Assembly: GCF_019802085.1 (NCBI RefSeq)
Contig: NZ_JAHVHV010000003.1
Coordinates: 186,001 to 250,000, forward strand
DNA length: 64,000 nt
From: Ferrimonas balearica
GTDB lineage: Bacteria; Pseudomonadota; Gammaproteobacteria; Enterobacterales; Shewanellaceae
Direction of reading: 5' to 3'
The position numbers were made by a program, and so were the translations under genes. Positions 8,943-17,203 of this stretch are shown here, one piece after another (position 1 is the stretch's first letter; each line of letters opens with the position of its first letter). The notes below the pieces were generated by a model. It did no database searches. It was not told the DNA's origin and was given only the letters and a program-made list of their open reading frames with translations.

Positions 8943-10131
8943 CGGGCTGCGCCAGGTAACTCAGCGCCTCCATCACCGCCTGGCGGCCCTGGTTCAGCAC
9001 CGCCTGCCGCCACTGGGGATCGTCCGGGTAGAAGGCGCGCATCAGGCATTGCTTGAGATCGGCGGCGCGGGGGGCGGCCGGATCGCCATAGTGGTGCTGC
9101 CAGTTCTCCGCCCTCAGGGCCTTGAGCACCGCCAGGGGCGTCAGGGTGCCAAACTCCAGACTGGCGGCGGTTACCCGGGCGTCGGGCAGCCAGTCCGCCA
9201 GGGCCAGCTTGAGGGTGGCCGCCAGATGGGGTGAAACCGACTCGCCGGACACCGTGGTCTTGACCGGCACCGCGTGCCAGATCGTCCGCGCCCGCCGGAA
9301 GGCGGCCGAGTCCACCGGCCGGTTAAGGATCAGTTCGGCGGCCCCCATGGCCCCCAGCCCGGTGTGCACATCCAGCACCACCACCTCACCGGCCCCGGAC
9401 AGGTGCCGACGGAACAGGGCTTTGAGGGTGTACCGAGACCAGGCGGGCCCCTGGCCGCCGAAGAAAAGGCCGGTGGGGTGGCGATACTGCCCCTGGCTGA
9501 TGGCCGCCTGGGTGGCCTTGGGCCCCGCCAGCAATCGGTAGCCAAACAGCCGCCCCCAGGCCAGCGTTTCGCTGAGTGGCCCCAATTGGCGGGGGGCCAG
9601 CGCAGTGGCCAGGGCATCGTAGCCGGGGTTATCCGGGTGAGGGACGTGGTGATCGAGGAAGTTGCGATTAAGGTCCACGTTCTGCTCGTTGACCCGCCGT
9701 CGGTGCGCCATGCCATAGGGGTTGATGGCGTGGATCATCATCAGGCCCACCCCGTCAGGCAGCCGGGCGGGCAGCCCCTCCTCCAGCAGCGCCCTTTGCA
9801 GACCCGAGCCGGCGAACCCCTCCACCCCATGGGTGCCCGAGCTCAGCACCAGCACCCGATCAGCAGGCTTGGGCCCGAACCAGGCCAGATCCAGGCTGAG
9901 ATCGCCATGGTCCGGCAGGGGATGGCTCTCCAGGCGACCGCCGTGGCGCAGGGCCCCTCGGCGAAAGGCGGTTCGGGCCTCGTCGTAGCCGGCGGAGAAG
10001 GGGCCCAGATCCCCCGCCAGGTAGTCCGGGTCCGCCGCCGGACAGGCGCGGTGGGTTTGGGTGGCCAGGGTGACCAGACCCGCCAGGCCGAACAGCAGCA
10101 GCGCTCCGGCCAGGGCCCCTCGGGGCTTCAC
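8932..10131 (-). CDS. DUF2817 M14-like metallopeptidase with membrane anchor
   Basis: Carboxypeptidase-like protein of the DUF2817 branch of the M14 superfamily, 399 residues. An N-terminal hydrophobic segment (about 7-24) suggests secretion or anchoring. Putative zinc and catalytic motifs are SGTHGVEGFAGS (His101, Glu104), NPYG, DLNRNF (about 153-158), DVHTGLG (His256) and the late Glu in LEFGT (about 326). The GTG at 10131 is chosen because its GTGA overlaps the TGA of the antiporter gene by four bases and GGGACGG precedes it; an ATG ten codons upstream lies inside the antiporter gene. Substrate unknown. Confidence 0.82.
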   Translation of the reverse strand: MKPRGALAGALLLFGLAGLVTLATQTHRACPAADPDYLAGDLGPFSAGYDEARTAFRRGALRHGGRLESHPLPDHGDLSLDLAWFGPKPADRVLVLSSGTHGVEGFAGSGLQRALLEEGLPARLPDGVGLMMIHAINPYGMAHRRRVNEQNVDLNRNFLDHHVPHPDNPGYDALATALAPRQLGPLSETLAWGRLFGYRLLAGPKATQAAISQGQYRHPTGLFFGGQGPAWSRYTLKALFRRHLSGAGEVVVLDVHTGLGAMGAAELILNRPVDSAAFRRARTIWHAVPVKTTVSGESVSPHLAATLKLALADWLPDARVTAASLEFGTLTPLAVLKALRAENWQHHYGDPAAPRAADLKQCLMRAFYPDDPQWRQAVLNQGRQAVMEALSYLAQPDAS

Positions 10132-11354
10132 TGGGCCGTCCCGTTGCTGCCGTAGATCCATTTCAGTAGCAGCGGCGTGGCCAGGGTGGTGACCACCGCC
10201 ATGATCACCACCGCCGAGAACATGTGGGTGATGATGGGGGAGTCCCCCAACTCAAACAGGCCCGCCTTAAGGGCGATGTCGGCGATCACCAGCTCCACTG
10301 CCCCCCGGGCGCTCATCCCGGCGCCCACCGCGGCGGACTCCTGCCAGCTGAGCCCCATCCCCTTGGCCGCCAGGCCGGAGCCGAGGAACTTGCCGGCGAA
10401 GGCCGCCACCAGCAGCACCACCACAAACAGCGGGATCTCGGTAAAGGCGCTGAAGTCCAGGTGCAGGCCGACGGAGGCGAAGAAGATGGGGGCCAGGAAA
10501 CCGAAGGTCATGGCGGAGGTCTTGGCCCGCACCGCCCGGTAGGCCGCCTCATCGATGGTCTTGCGGCCGAAGAACAGCCCCGCCATAAAGGCACCGACGA
10601 TAAAGTGCAGCTCCAGCAGCTCCGCCAGCACCGAGAAGAACAGGGCGCCGGTCAGCAGGGCACTGAACTCGAACTCCTTCTGTTTGAACAAACCGATAAA
10701 GCGCCCCCCCAGGGGGAAGAGGAAGACGCCGATAAGCCCGGTGATGACGAAAAACAACACCACCTTGAACAGCAGGGTGCCCACCATCAGGCCGCTGGTG
10801 GGCTCGCCGCCGATCAGCGCCGTCAGCCAGGCCAGCAGAATAAGGCTCAGAACGTCATCGAACACCGCGGCGGAGACGATGATCTGGCCAGAGGGGGACT
10901 CCATCTGCCCCAGATCCATCAAAATCCGCACCGTGGCCGGCACGGCGGTGATCGCCAAAGCGGTGCCCAGGAAGATCGACTGGGCCAGCAGCGCCTCACC
11001 GGGGGGCAGGAAGAGGTAACCCAGCCCCACCCCCAGTGCCATGGGCACCACCATCCCCGCCACGGCCACCGCCAAGGCGCCCTTGGAGTACTCCACCAGG
11101 CGGCTGGGCTGCAGCTCCACCCCGGCAAACAGCATGATGAAGAACATCCCCAGGTCGGTGATGGTGGAGAACACGGGACTGGCGCTGAGGCCGGCGATCT
11201 GGGGCAGCAGATCCTGGTATTGGGCGGCGAAGGTGCCCAGGGCGATGCCGGCCACCAGTTCGCCCATCAGCCCCGGCTGGCCAAGCCGCTCCGCCACCTC
11301 GCCGAAGGCGCGGGTGGTGACCAGGAGCACCAGCAGAATGAAGAAGAGTTCCAT
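10128..11354 (-). CDS. Kef-type cation:proton antiporter (CPA2 family)
   Basis: Monovalent cation/proton antiporter of 408 residues with about twelve helices and no cytosolic nucleotide-binding RCK/TrkA-N domain, so it is the transport core only (KefB/C are about 600). The ion-binding pair is visible in AAVFDDVLSL (Asp166-Asp167). It also has MFFIMLFAGVEL and a GxSARGAVELVIADIAL segment typical of CPA2. ATG 11354 follows GAGG and begins the first helix directly. First gene of an operon with the overlapping DUF2817 peptidase and a membrane protein. Confidence 0.88.
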   Translation of the reverse strand: MELFFILLVLLVTTRAFGEVAERLGQPGLMGELVAGIALGTFAAQYQDLLPQIAGLSASPVFSTITDLGMFFIMLFAGVELQPSRLVEYSKGALAVAVAGMVVPMALGVGLGYLFLPPGEALLAQSIFLGTALAITAVPATVRILMDLGQMESPSGQIIVSAAVFDDVLSLILLAWLTALIGGEPTSGLMVGTLLFKVVLFFVITGLIGVFLFPLGGRFIGLFKQKEFEFSALLTGALFFSVLAELLELHFIVGAFMAGLFFGRKTIDEAAYRAVRAKTSAMTFGFLAPIFFASVGLHLDFSAFTEIPLFVVVLLVAAFAGKFLGSGLAAKGMGLSWQESAAVGAGMSARGAVELVIADIALKAGLFELGDSPIITHMFSAVVIMAVVTTLATPLLLKWIYGSNGTAQ

Positions 11355-11580
11355 AACGCCTCGGACGAGGGAGCGTCGTCCGCCAGCGGTGGCGGGCACC
11401 TAAAAGCATAGTCCATGGAGGCCAGAGCCGTTGAAATGGCAGGGAAAAAAGCGCGAATCATCGAGAAGTCGAACACCGGGGCGCGCCACATTAACAAAAG
11501 CTCACAAAGCAGTCAGCTGCCGTTCATCCGGACTGTGGCACACTGTTTTCAGATTCAACCGACCATCAAAGGAGGCTCGA

Positions 11581-11862
11581 TTGAAAACCCGGTTTCTTCG
11601 CACCTGGCAGCAGGCCAGTCAGGCCGCCCTGGCTCAAGGCCGAGGTGGGCCCGCCCGCACCCTGCTCGGCGGTGCCCTGTTGGCGGTGGCCGTGCTCTTG
11701 ATGCTGCCCATCGCCCTGCTGCTGATGCTGTTCCAGCTCGGCCTGATGCTGATCGGCGCCGTAGTGATGCTGATCCGCGGCCGCCAGCCCCGCCCAGTGG
11801 TGTTTCACCAGACCGGCTACCGCCGCGAAAAGGTGATCAACCCCGACATCGGCGGCCAATAA
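11581..11862 (+). CDS. Small membrane protein with TTG start
   Basis: 93 residues with a single long hydrophobic region, probably a hairpin of two helices (about residues 28-65, rich in Leu/Met/Ala), flanked by basic residues. The C-terminal tail ends GYRREKVINPDIGGQ. I do not recognise the family. The start is inferred to be TTG at 11581 because a perfect AAGGAGG lies seven bases upstream; the longer in-frame reading from an upstream ATG has no such site and an unrelated arginine-rich extension. Divergent from the antiporter operon. Confidence 0.7.
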   Translation: MKTRFLRTWQQASQAALAQGRGGPARTLLGGALLAVAVLLMLPIALLLMLFQLGLMLIGAVVMLIRGRQPRPVVFHQTGYRREKVINPDIGGQ

Positions 11863-11895
11863 CCCCAGTTCTTCACCGGGCGGTACCCCGTTTTG

Positions 11896-12351
11896 CTAGC
11901 CCTTGTACCGCTCGGTGTCCCCCGGTTTACGCAACATCTTATCCACCTCATCCGCGTGCAGGGTTTCCGCCACGATCATCTCGCGGGCGTACTCCTCCAA
12001 CACCACTGACTTGTCTCGCGTCAGATCCAACAGCCGGAAGTAGAGCGTCGCCACCTCCCGCTCGTGGGCCAGGCTCTCCCGCAGAATGTCCCCGATGTCG
12101 TGCTGCTTGGACTCCAGCAGCGGGCCGATGGCCAGCGAAGGGTGGCCGCCAAGCATGGTCACCAGCTCCCCGGCCCGGTGGGCGTGGGCCAGGCTTTCAT
12201 CGGCGTTGCTTTTAAGCCAGGAGACGATGGGGATCCGCCCAAAGCCATAAACCATCAACGAGTAGTGGGTGTAACGCACCACCCCCGCCAGCTCCATCTC
12301 CATGATCTGATTGAGCAGGGCGATCACCGCCTTGTTGTCCAAATCCGACAT
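11896..12351 (-). CDS. Bacterioferritin-like diiron protein
   Basis: Four-helix ferritin-superfamily protein of 151 residues, close to bacterioferritin length. Potential diiron ligands are Glu20 (MEMELAG), Glu52 with His56, Glu98 (HEREVA) and Glu129 with His132 (AETLHADEV). The second helix reads ESLAHAH where classical bacterioferritin has ExxH, so the site may be altered. Probable iron storage or detoxification in the cytosol, inferred from family. ATG 12351 is preceded by GGAGG. Convergent with the small membrane protein gene. Confidence 0.8.
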   Translation of the reverse strand: MSDLDNKAVIALLNQIMEMELAGVVRYTHYSLMVYGFGRIPIVSWLKSNADESLAHAHRAGELVTMLGGHPSLAIGPLLESKQHDIGDILRESLAHEREVATLYFRLLDLTRDKSVVLEEYAREMIVAETLHADEVDKMLRKPGDTERYKG

Positions 12352-12432
12352 GCCACACCTCCGGATAACTAGGGTCTTATCAAGGTGTAGACCAGATGGC
12401 GGCCGGGGGGGAAGCAAAGGGCCCCATCAACC

Positions 12433-13062
12433 TCAGTGCGCCGACTCCTGGTAGTGGAACCGGGGCAGGGTCCAGCGGCGGCGGATCGCCAGCAGACGAA
12501 ACAGGAAACCCAGGCCCAGGCAGAGCAGCAGCGACAGGTCCGTGGCCACCTTAAGATGGTCCAGCAGCACGTAGAGACCGGCGGTAAACAGGGCCACCGC
12601 GGCGTAGAGCTCCCTGTGAAACACCAGGGGCAGACTCTGGCAGAAGATGTCCCGGATCACCCCGCCGAACACGCCGGTCACCACCCCCATCACCACCGCC
12701 ACCAGGGGGTTGAGCCCCAGGGCCAGGGTTTTCTGGGCGCCGATGACGGAGAACACCGCCAGCCCCAGGGCGTCGATCACCAGAAACAGGCGGGACAGGT
12801 AGCGCATCACCGGGGCGATGGCCACGGTGAGCAGGGCCGCCACGGCGATGGCCAGCAGGTACTCCACGTGGGCGATCCACACCAGGGGGTAGTTGCCGAT
12901 CAGCAGATCCCGCACCGTGCCCCCGCCGATGGCGGTGACGCAGCCGACGATCACCACGCCAAACAGGTCCATCTGCCGGCGACCGGCCGCCAGGGCGCCG
13001 GTCATCGCCTCCGCCAGGATCCCCACCACCCACAACGCCGTGATGAATTGCGCCTCGTCCAC
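12433..13062 (-). CDS. TRIC-family (UPF0126) membrane channel protein 1
   Basis: Seven-helix protein made of two homologous halves, each carrying the family motif: GGGTVRDLL in the first repeat and GGVIRDIF in the second. Bacterial members form trimeric monovalent cation channels; the older family name is Gly_transporter. The length of 209 residues is typical. The start is taken as GTG 13062, preceded by GGGAGCGGAC; reading further upstream adds a non-hydrophobic, Arg-rich stretch without similarity. A paralogue of the same family lies at 14821-15459, on the far side of the divergent amidohydrolase gene. Confidence 0.85.
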   Translation of the reverse strand: MDEAQFITALWVVGILAEAMTGALAAGRRQMDLFGVVIVGCVTAIGGGTVRDLLIGNYPLVWIAHVEYLLAIAVAALLTVAIAPVMRYLSRLFLVIDALGLAVFSVIGAQKTLALGLNPLVAVVMGVVTGVFGGVIRDIFCQSLPLVFHRELYAAVALFTAGLYVLLDHLKVATDLSLLLCLGLGFLFRLLAIRRRWTLPRFHYQESAH

Positions 13063-13184
13063 CGTCCGCTCCCGCTTGCTCGCAAAAGGCGTCACTGTGC
13101 CGAAAGTGGTGCACCGGCGACAGCGACCCTTTGCCACCCGATGATGAATAACCATCATGCCGGCGGTCGCGGCACCCAACCGAG

Positions 13185-13242
13185 TTTGACGGACCAGATC
13201 CTCGCTTGATGAGTTAACACGTCGAGTCACTCCCCGTACTAT
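13185..13242 (+). promoter_or_regulatory. Shared promoter element, copy A (AbgB-like gene)
   Basis: A 29-bp block starting TTTGACGGAC and containing GATCCTCGC abuts a -35-like TTAACA (13214-13219), a 17-bp spacer and a -10-like TACTAT (13237-13242). The block and -35 recur ungapped at 15846-15883 before the C45 gene, with 31 of 38 positions identical. Placement immediately upstream of -35 is what an activator site would show. The predicted transcript has a leader of about 70 bases before ATG 13320. Confidence 0.6.
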
Positions 13243-13319
13243 GCCGGCCATTGAGCGCTGGTGAAAAAGTGAGCCACCGGTGCACATGACCCTTAACTAC
13301 GCAAACCGAGGTAATCACC

Positions 13320-14756
13320 ATGACCGACTTCAACGCCATCGACCAAGAGGTCAACGCCCTGTCCGACGTGATCTGGGACATGGCTTCCAACGTCTGGGAG
13401 TACGCCGAGCTGAGCTACGACGAGTTCAAAAGCTCCGCCCTGGAAAGCGCCGTACTGGAGCAACACGGCTTCACCATCGAGCAGCGCAACATCGCCGGCC
13501 TGCCCACCTCCTGGATCGCCACCTGGGGCAGCGGTGCCCCGGTGCTGGGCTACCTGGTGGAGTTCGATGCCCTGCCGGATCTGGGCAACGACACCGTGCC
13601 CCACAAGCAGCCCGCCAAAAGCGGCAACCCCAATGGCCACGGCTGCGGCCACAACCTGATCGGCTCCAGCTCCATTGGCGCCGCCATCGCCCTGAAAAAC
13701 CACATGGAGAAAAACGGGATCCCCGGCACCATCAAGGTGTTTGGCTGCCCCGCCGAAGAGGCCCTGAACGGTAAGAACTACATGGCTGCCACCGGGGTGT
13801 TTGACCAGCTGGACGTGTGCCTGCACAACCACCCGGCGATGGTGAACTCCGCCATCAACTTCCACTCCACCGCCTCCATCGATCTTATCGTGGAGTGGCA
13901 TGGCGTCACCGCCCACGCCGGGGCCGCCCCCTGGGATGGTCGCAACGCCGTCCACGCCGCCGAGATCTTCCTGGTCTCCGCCAACATGATGCGGGAGCAG
14001 CTCGAGCCCACCGGCCGCCTGCACTACCAGATCCTGGAGGGTGGCTCCGCGGTGAACGTGGTGCCGGACTACGCCAAGGTGCTGGTGCGATACCGCGGCA
14101 AGAGCGCCGACAACGTGCGCGAGCACAAAACCTGGCTGGAAGACATGGCCCAGGGCGCGGCGCTCTCCACCCAGACCCGCACCGAGGTGACCAACCTGGG
14201 CGGGATCTACGACTGCTTGCCCAACGACGTGCTGGCCGCCCGCATCACGGATCACATGCACCGCTACTTCCCCATTAAGTGGACCGAGGAGGAGCAGGCC
14301 TTCGCCAAGTCGATTCAGCGGGAGATGGGCAAGCCGGAGTCCGGCATGGCCACTGACGTAATGCCCGTTTCCACCGGCATCGAGGTGGGTGGCTCATCCG
14401 ACGTGGGCGACATCAGCTGGAACGTGCCCACCATGGGGGTGATGTTTGCCGCCTGGCCGCTGCACATTCCGCCGCACCAGTGGGGCTGCACCGCCTGCAA
14501 CGGCATGAGCATCGGCCGCAAGGCCGGCCTGCGCGCCGCCAACGTCCTGGCCGCCCAGGGCCTGGAGCTGATGACCGATCCGGCCCTGCTGGCAAAGGTG
14601 AAAGCGGACTTTGAGCAGAAGAAAGGCGGCCGCGAGTACGTCAGCCTGAACGACTCCGAGACCAACCCGCGCGCCGACGACTCCGATGCCCAGCTGGCCC
14701 ACTACGAGTGCTGCCTGCACACCGCCCTGGAGCACCTGGACGGCTGCAACCACTGA
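13320..14756 (+). CDS. M20D amidohydrolase, AbgB-like
   Basis: Zinc-dependent amidohydrolase related to the B subunit of p-aminobenzoyl-glutamate hydrolase and to other M20D aminoacylases; 478 residues. Metal-site motifs are GHGCGHN (about 107-112), PAEE (144-147) and HNHP (about 169-172), with a late His in PLHIPPHQWG. The dimerisation insert includes GVTAHAGAAPWDGRNA. There is no signal peptide, so it is cytosolic. No AbgA partner is adjacent, so the substrate may differ from aminobenzoyl-glutamate. ATG 13320 is preceded by GAGG. It shares an upstream element with the C45 hydrolase gene at 15945 and is followed by a TRIC channel gene, 64 bases away. Confidence 0.88.
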   Translation: MTDFNAIDQEVNALSDVIWDMASNVWEYAELSYDEFKSSALESAVLEQHGFTIEQRNIAGLPTSWIATWGSGAPVLGYLVEFDALPDLGNDTVPHKQPAKSGNPNGHGCGHNLIGSSSIGAAIALKNHMEKNGIPGTIKVFGCPAEEALNGKNYMAATGVFDQLDVCLHNHPAMVNSAINFHSTASIDLIVEWHGVTAHAGAAPWDGRNAVHAAEIFLVSANMMREQLEPTGRLHYQILEGGSAVNVVPDYAKVLVRYRGKSADNVREHKTWLEDMAQGAALSTQTRTEVTNLGGIYDCLPNDVLAARITDHMHRYFPIKWTEEEQAFAKSIQREMGKPESGMATDVMPVSTGIEVGGSSDVGDISWNVPTMGVMFAAWPLHIPPHQWGCTACNGMSIGRKAGLRAANVLAAQGLELMTDPALLAKVKADFEQKKGGREYVSLNDSETNPRADDSDAQLAHYECCLHTALEHLDGCNH

Positions 14757-14763
14757 GCGACCT

Positions 14764-14788
14764 GCCCCACTGCCCTCGGCAGTGGGGC
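14764..14788 (+). other. Strong hairpin between AbgB-like and TRIC genes
   Basis: Perfect 11-bp inverted repeat (14764-14774 with 14778-14788) with a three-base loop, eight bases past the amidohydrolase stop. No T-run follows, so it is not a standard terminator. It may protect the upstream mRNA 3' end or lower expression of the downstream channel gene. Confidence 0.6.
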
Positions 14789-14820
14789 CTGGTATCCCCA
14801 ACCCCTAGGAGCACAAAGCA

Positions 14821-15459
14821 ATGATCTCCATGGCTTTCCTGTTCGATCTGTTTTCCGTACTGGGTACCGTGGCCTTTGCCCTGTCCGCCGTCCTGGCGGC
14901 CCGAGGTCGGCAAGTCGATCTGTTCACCATCCTGGTGCTGGCCACCGTCACCGCCGTAGGCGGCGGCACCATCCGTGACACCCTGCTGGATGTGCCGATC
15001 TTCTGGGCGGAGGATACCTCCTACCTATGGATCGCCGGGGTCAGCGCCATGCTGGGTTTCTTCTTTTATACCCTGCTGGATCGCCGCTACCTCAACATGC
15101 TCTACCAGGCGGTGGACAGCGTTGCCATTGCCCTGTTTGGCGTGCTGGGCACCACCAAGGCCTGGGAACTGGGCTTCGGCCTGCCCCTGGGACCGGTGAT
15201 CCTCGGGGTCATCACCGCCACCGGCGGTGGTGTCGTTCGTGACGTGCTGCTGCAGCGGCCCTCCATGCTGCTGGGCAAGGAGCTCTACATCGTTCCTGTG
15301 GCCCTGGGCTGCACCCTGCACGCCGGATTTCTGGCGTTGGCCCCGCAACACGCCGAACTCGGCGCTCTGCTGGCCATCGCCCTGGTGCTGGTGCTGCGCT
15401 ACGGCACCCTGCGCCGCCACTGGTCTGTGCCCCAGTGGGGCCAGCTCAAGCTGAAATAA
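14821..15459 (+). CDS. TRIC-family (UPF0126) membrane channel protein 2
   Basis: Second member of the family in this cluster, 212 residues. The two repeat motifs are AVGGGTIRDTLLD in the first half and TGGGVVRDVLLQ in the second, within about seven hydrophobic helices. A monovalent cation channel activity is inferred from structurally known bacterial TRIC proteins. AGGAG lies nine bases before ATG 14821. Same strand as, and 64 bases after, the AbgB-like gene, so probably co-transcribed subject to the hairpin between them. The sequence clearly differs from paralogue 1, so this is not a recent duplication. Confidence 0.86.
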   Translation: MISMAFLFDLFSVLGTVAFALSAVLAARGRQVDLFTILVLATVTAVGGGTIRDTLLDVPIFWAEDTSYLWIAGVSAMLGFFFYTLLDRRYLNMLYQAVDSVAIALFGVLGTTKAWELGFGLPLGPVILGVITATGGGVVRDVLLQRPSMLLGKELYIVPVALGCTLHAGFLALAPQHAELGALLAIALVLVLRYGTLRRHWSVPQWGQLKLK

Positions 15460-15484
15460 CCACCCCCGTTAACCGGACCCGTCG

Positions 15485-15523
15485 GCCCGTGCCCTGCCCC
15501 ATGCAGCGCACGGGCTTTTTTTT
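15485..15523 (+). terminator. Rho-independent terminator after TRIC gene 2
   Basis: Outer stem GCCCGTGC (15485-15492) with GCACGGGC (15508-15515), inner stem CTGC/GCAG, then eight T residues. Confidence 0.93.
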
Positions 15524-15845
15524 GCCCGCAGCAACACCGGTCGACCTTCCTGCCCCCCTATCGCTTCGTCCTTATCACGCCACGAACCAACATCAGACGC
15601 TTGGACCAGGGTGACCTGAGTGCGGGACGTTCCACCGCCTTTATGGCCGCACTGGGATCACTGGCGTCGCCCTGTCGCGGGCCGACTTCGAGCCCAAAAT
15701 CGGCCCGACCGCGCCCCGATGGAGGCAAAAAAGCACGAAAATTACTTTTTTAGATGAACAATCCCACGAATAAAACAACCAGCCCAAAATCTAAAAAGCT
15801 TTCGATACATGCATTTAGATAAAAATGCCCTCCACTTTTTTACTT
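15524..15845. other. Long non-coding spacer, AT-rich at its right end
   Basis: About 320 bases between the TRIC 2 terminator and the promoter of the C45 gene without a credible gene. A minus-strand reading of 66 codons across 15742-15942 has no ribosome binding site and no family resemblance. From about 15725 the base composition falls sharply to AT-rich (runs such as ACTTTTTTAG and AAATCTAAAAAGC), unlike the rest of the window. This could be a nucleoid-protein or activator binding region upstream of the promoter at 15846. Confidence 0.6.
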
Positions 15846-15903
15846 TTTGACGGACTGGATCCTCGCCAACTGAGTTAGCACGTGGTCGGCCCGCGGTTAA
15901 ATT
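15846..15903 (+). promoter_or_regulatory. Shared promoter element, copy B (C45 gene)
   Basis: Counterpart of the element at 13185: TTTGACGGAC, then GATCCTCGC, then TGAG, followed by -35-like TTAGCA (15875-15880), exactly 17 bases, and -10-like TAAATT (15898-15903). The leader to ATG 15945 would be about 35 bases. The differing positions fall mainly in the four-base block at positions 22-25 of the element, where TTGA becomes CAAC. Confidence 0.6.
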
Positions 15904-15944
15904 ACCGCCATCGCAAATCACCACTGGCTTTAAGAGAGGCAATT

Positions 15945-17120
15945 ATGATCACATCCAACCTGACCCTGCAGACCCAGTTCGAGCAAGGCAAGAAGTTCAC
16001 CACCGGCGAGAAGATGCTGTATGTCCTGCAGCTGTCCGGCAGCTGGTACGAGATGGGCCAACAGTACGGCGCCCTGACCAAAGACGACCTGCAGACCATG
16101 TGGGACAAGACCGTGCAGCCGCTGTTCGAAAACGGCTTCACCACCGAAGCCGAAGCCACCCAGCTGTTTGGCCGCCGCGTCTTCGAAGCCCTGACCCTGC
16201 GCCGCAAGCAGTTCTACCAGGGCGTGGCCGACGCCATCGGCTGGCCGGTGGAGCACGTACTGGTGCTGGACCAGAGTGGCCCGCAGGCCATCTACCAGGG
16301 CAAAGCCCACTCCTTCTCCGGTTGCACCTCCCTGACCACCTGGGGCAAGAACACCGCCGAGGGCCACGCCCTGGTGGGCCGCAATATGGACTGGAACGAG
16401 CTGTTCCTGGAGTTCCCCGTGTACCTGACCGTCTACAACCCGAACGACGGCTCCAACAAGGTGGCCAACGTCAGCTGGGCAGGTTGGATGTGGCTGGTGA
16501 CCGGCGTCAACGACAAAGGGGTCTACACCGACCTGCACGACGGCACCTCCATGGGCGGCAACATCATCTCCACCGAGAAGCCCTCCTTCCTCAACTCGGT
16601 GTTCGATTACCTCGCCGAGAGCGACAACATCGAGGCTCTGAGCGCCCGCTTCCAGGCGTCCCGCACCGACATCTCCACCATCTGGATGCTGGCGGACAAG
16701 CAGGGCAAGGCGTGCTCCTACGAGAACACCATCCAGGAGAACCGCCTGCGGACGGCGGACAAAGAGGCGGACTCCTTTATCACCGTCAACACCTTCCTGA
16801 ACCCCGATTGGGGCCTGGGCCAGCGCGAGACCATGAGCTTCTCCCTCAAGCGTCTGGATAACCTGGCCGCCCGCCACCAGGAGCGCAGCGGCACCATCGA
16901 CGCCCAGGGGATGCGGGAGATCTTTGACCTGCCCCTGTACAACGCCGACGGCAGCTTCAAGGAGAACGGTGGCGTGACCAAGCCCACTAACCAGGACGTG
17001 GATCTGACCAACTACTCAGTGGTGACCGATCTGACTGATCTCAACATGTGGATCAAGCTGCCCGCCCTGGGCCAGGACTGGCAGGCCATTGACCTCAAGG
17101 CCCTGTTCAACATGGCCTAA
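15945..17120 (+). CDS. C45-family autoproteolytic acyltransferase/hydrolase
   Basis: Ntn-hydrolase of the family of acyl-CoA:6-aminopenicillanate acyltransferase (peptidase family C45), 391 residues. These enzymes cut themselves before a cysteine, which becomes the N-terminal nucleophile; here SFSGCTSLTTWG gives Cys127 after Gly126, leaving a propeptide of about 126 residues. NMDWNE after the nucleophile is typical. No signal peptide is visible, so it acts in the cytosol. Activity on N-acyl amides or small peptides is inferred; the substrate is unknown. ATG 15945 follows AGAGAGGC. It shares its promoter element with the AbgB-like amidohydrolase gene, suggesting a joint pathway. Confidence 0.82.
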   Translation: MITSNLTLQTQFEQGKKFTTGEKMLYVLQLSGSWYEMGQQYGALTKDDLQTMWDKTVQPLFENGFTTEAEATQLFGRRVFEALTLRRKQFYQGVADAIGWPVEHVLVLDQSGPQAIYQGKAHSFSGCTSLTTWGKNTAEGHALVGRNMDWNELFLEFPVYLTVYNPNDGSNKVANVSWAGWMWLVTGVNDKGVYTDLHDGTSMGGNIISTEKPSFLNSVFDYLAESDNIEALSARFQASRTDISTIWMLADKQGKACSYENTIQENRLRTADKEADSFITVNTFLNPDWGLGQRETMSFSLKRLDNLAARHQERSGTIDAQGMREIFDLPLYNADGSFKENGGVTKPTNQDVDLTNYSVVTDLTDLNMWIKLPALGQDWQAIDLKALFNMA

Positions 17121-17121
17121 G

Positions 17122-17165
17122 CGCCGCTAGCCAAAATAAACGCCGCTAGCCAAACAAAACGCCGC
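17122..17165. repeat. 19-bp tandem repeat at the C45 gene terminator
   Basis: Two copies of a 19-bp unit (CGCCGCTAGCCAAA plus five A/T/C-rich bases) at 17122-17140 and 17141-17159, 17 of 19 positions equal, and a third partial CGCCGC at 17160 that is the left arm of the terminator. Probably arose by local duplication at the terminator edge. Confidence 0.75.
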
Positions 17166-17190
17166 ACTCTGCCTGAGTGCGGCGTTTTGT
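17156..17190. terminator. Bidirectional terminator between C45 and esterase genes
   Basis: Stem of about 13 bp (17157-17169 with 17175-17187) with A-rich flank on the left and TTTTGTTT on the right. Serves both convergent genes. Confidence 0.9.
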
Positions 17191-17203
17191 TTATCCATTA
17201 CTG

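Noticed and set aside
11415..12215. A 266-codon plus-strand frame across the small membrane gene and the ferritin-like gene
   Set aside because: Pro/Arg-rich out-of-frame reading that conflicts with two better-supported genes.
15742..15942. Possible 66-residue gene on the minus strand in the long spacer
   Set aside because: No ribosome binding site, no similarity, and it overlaps the conserved promoter element of the C45 gene.
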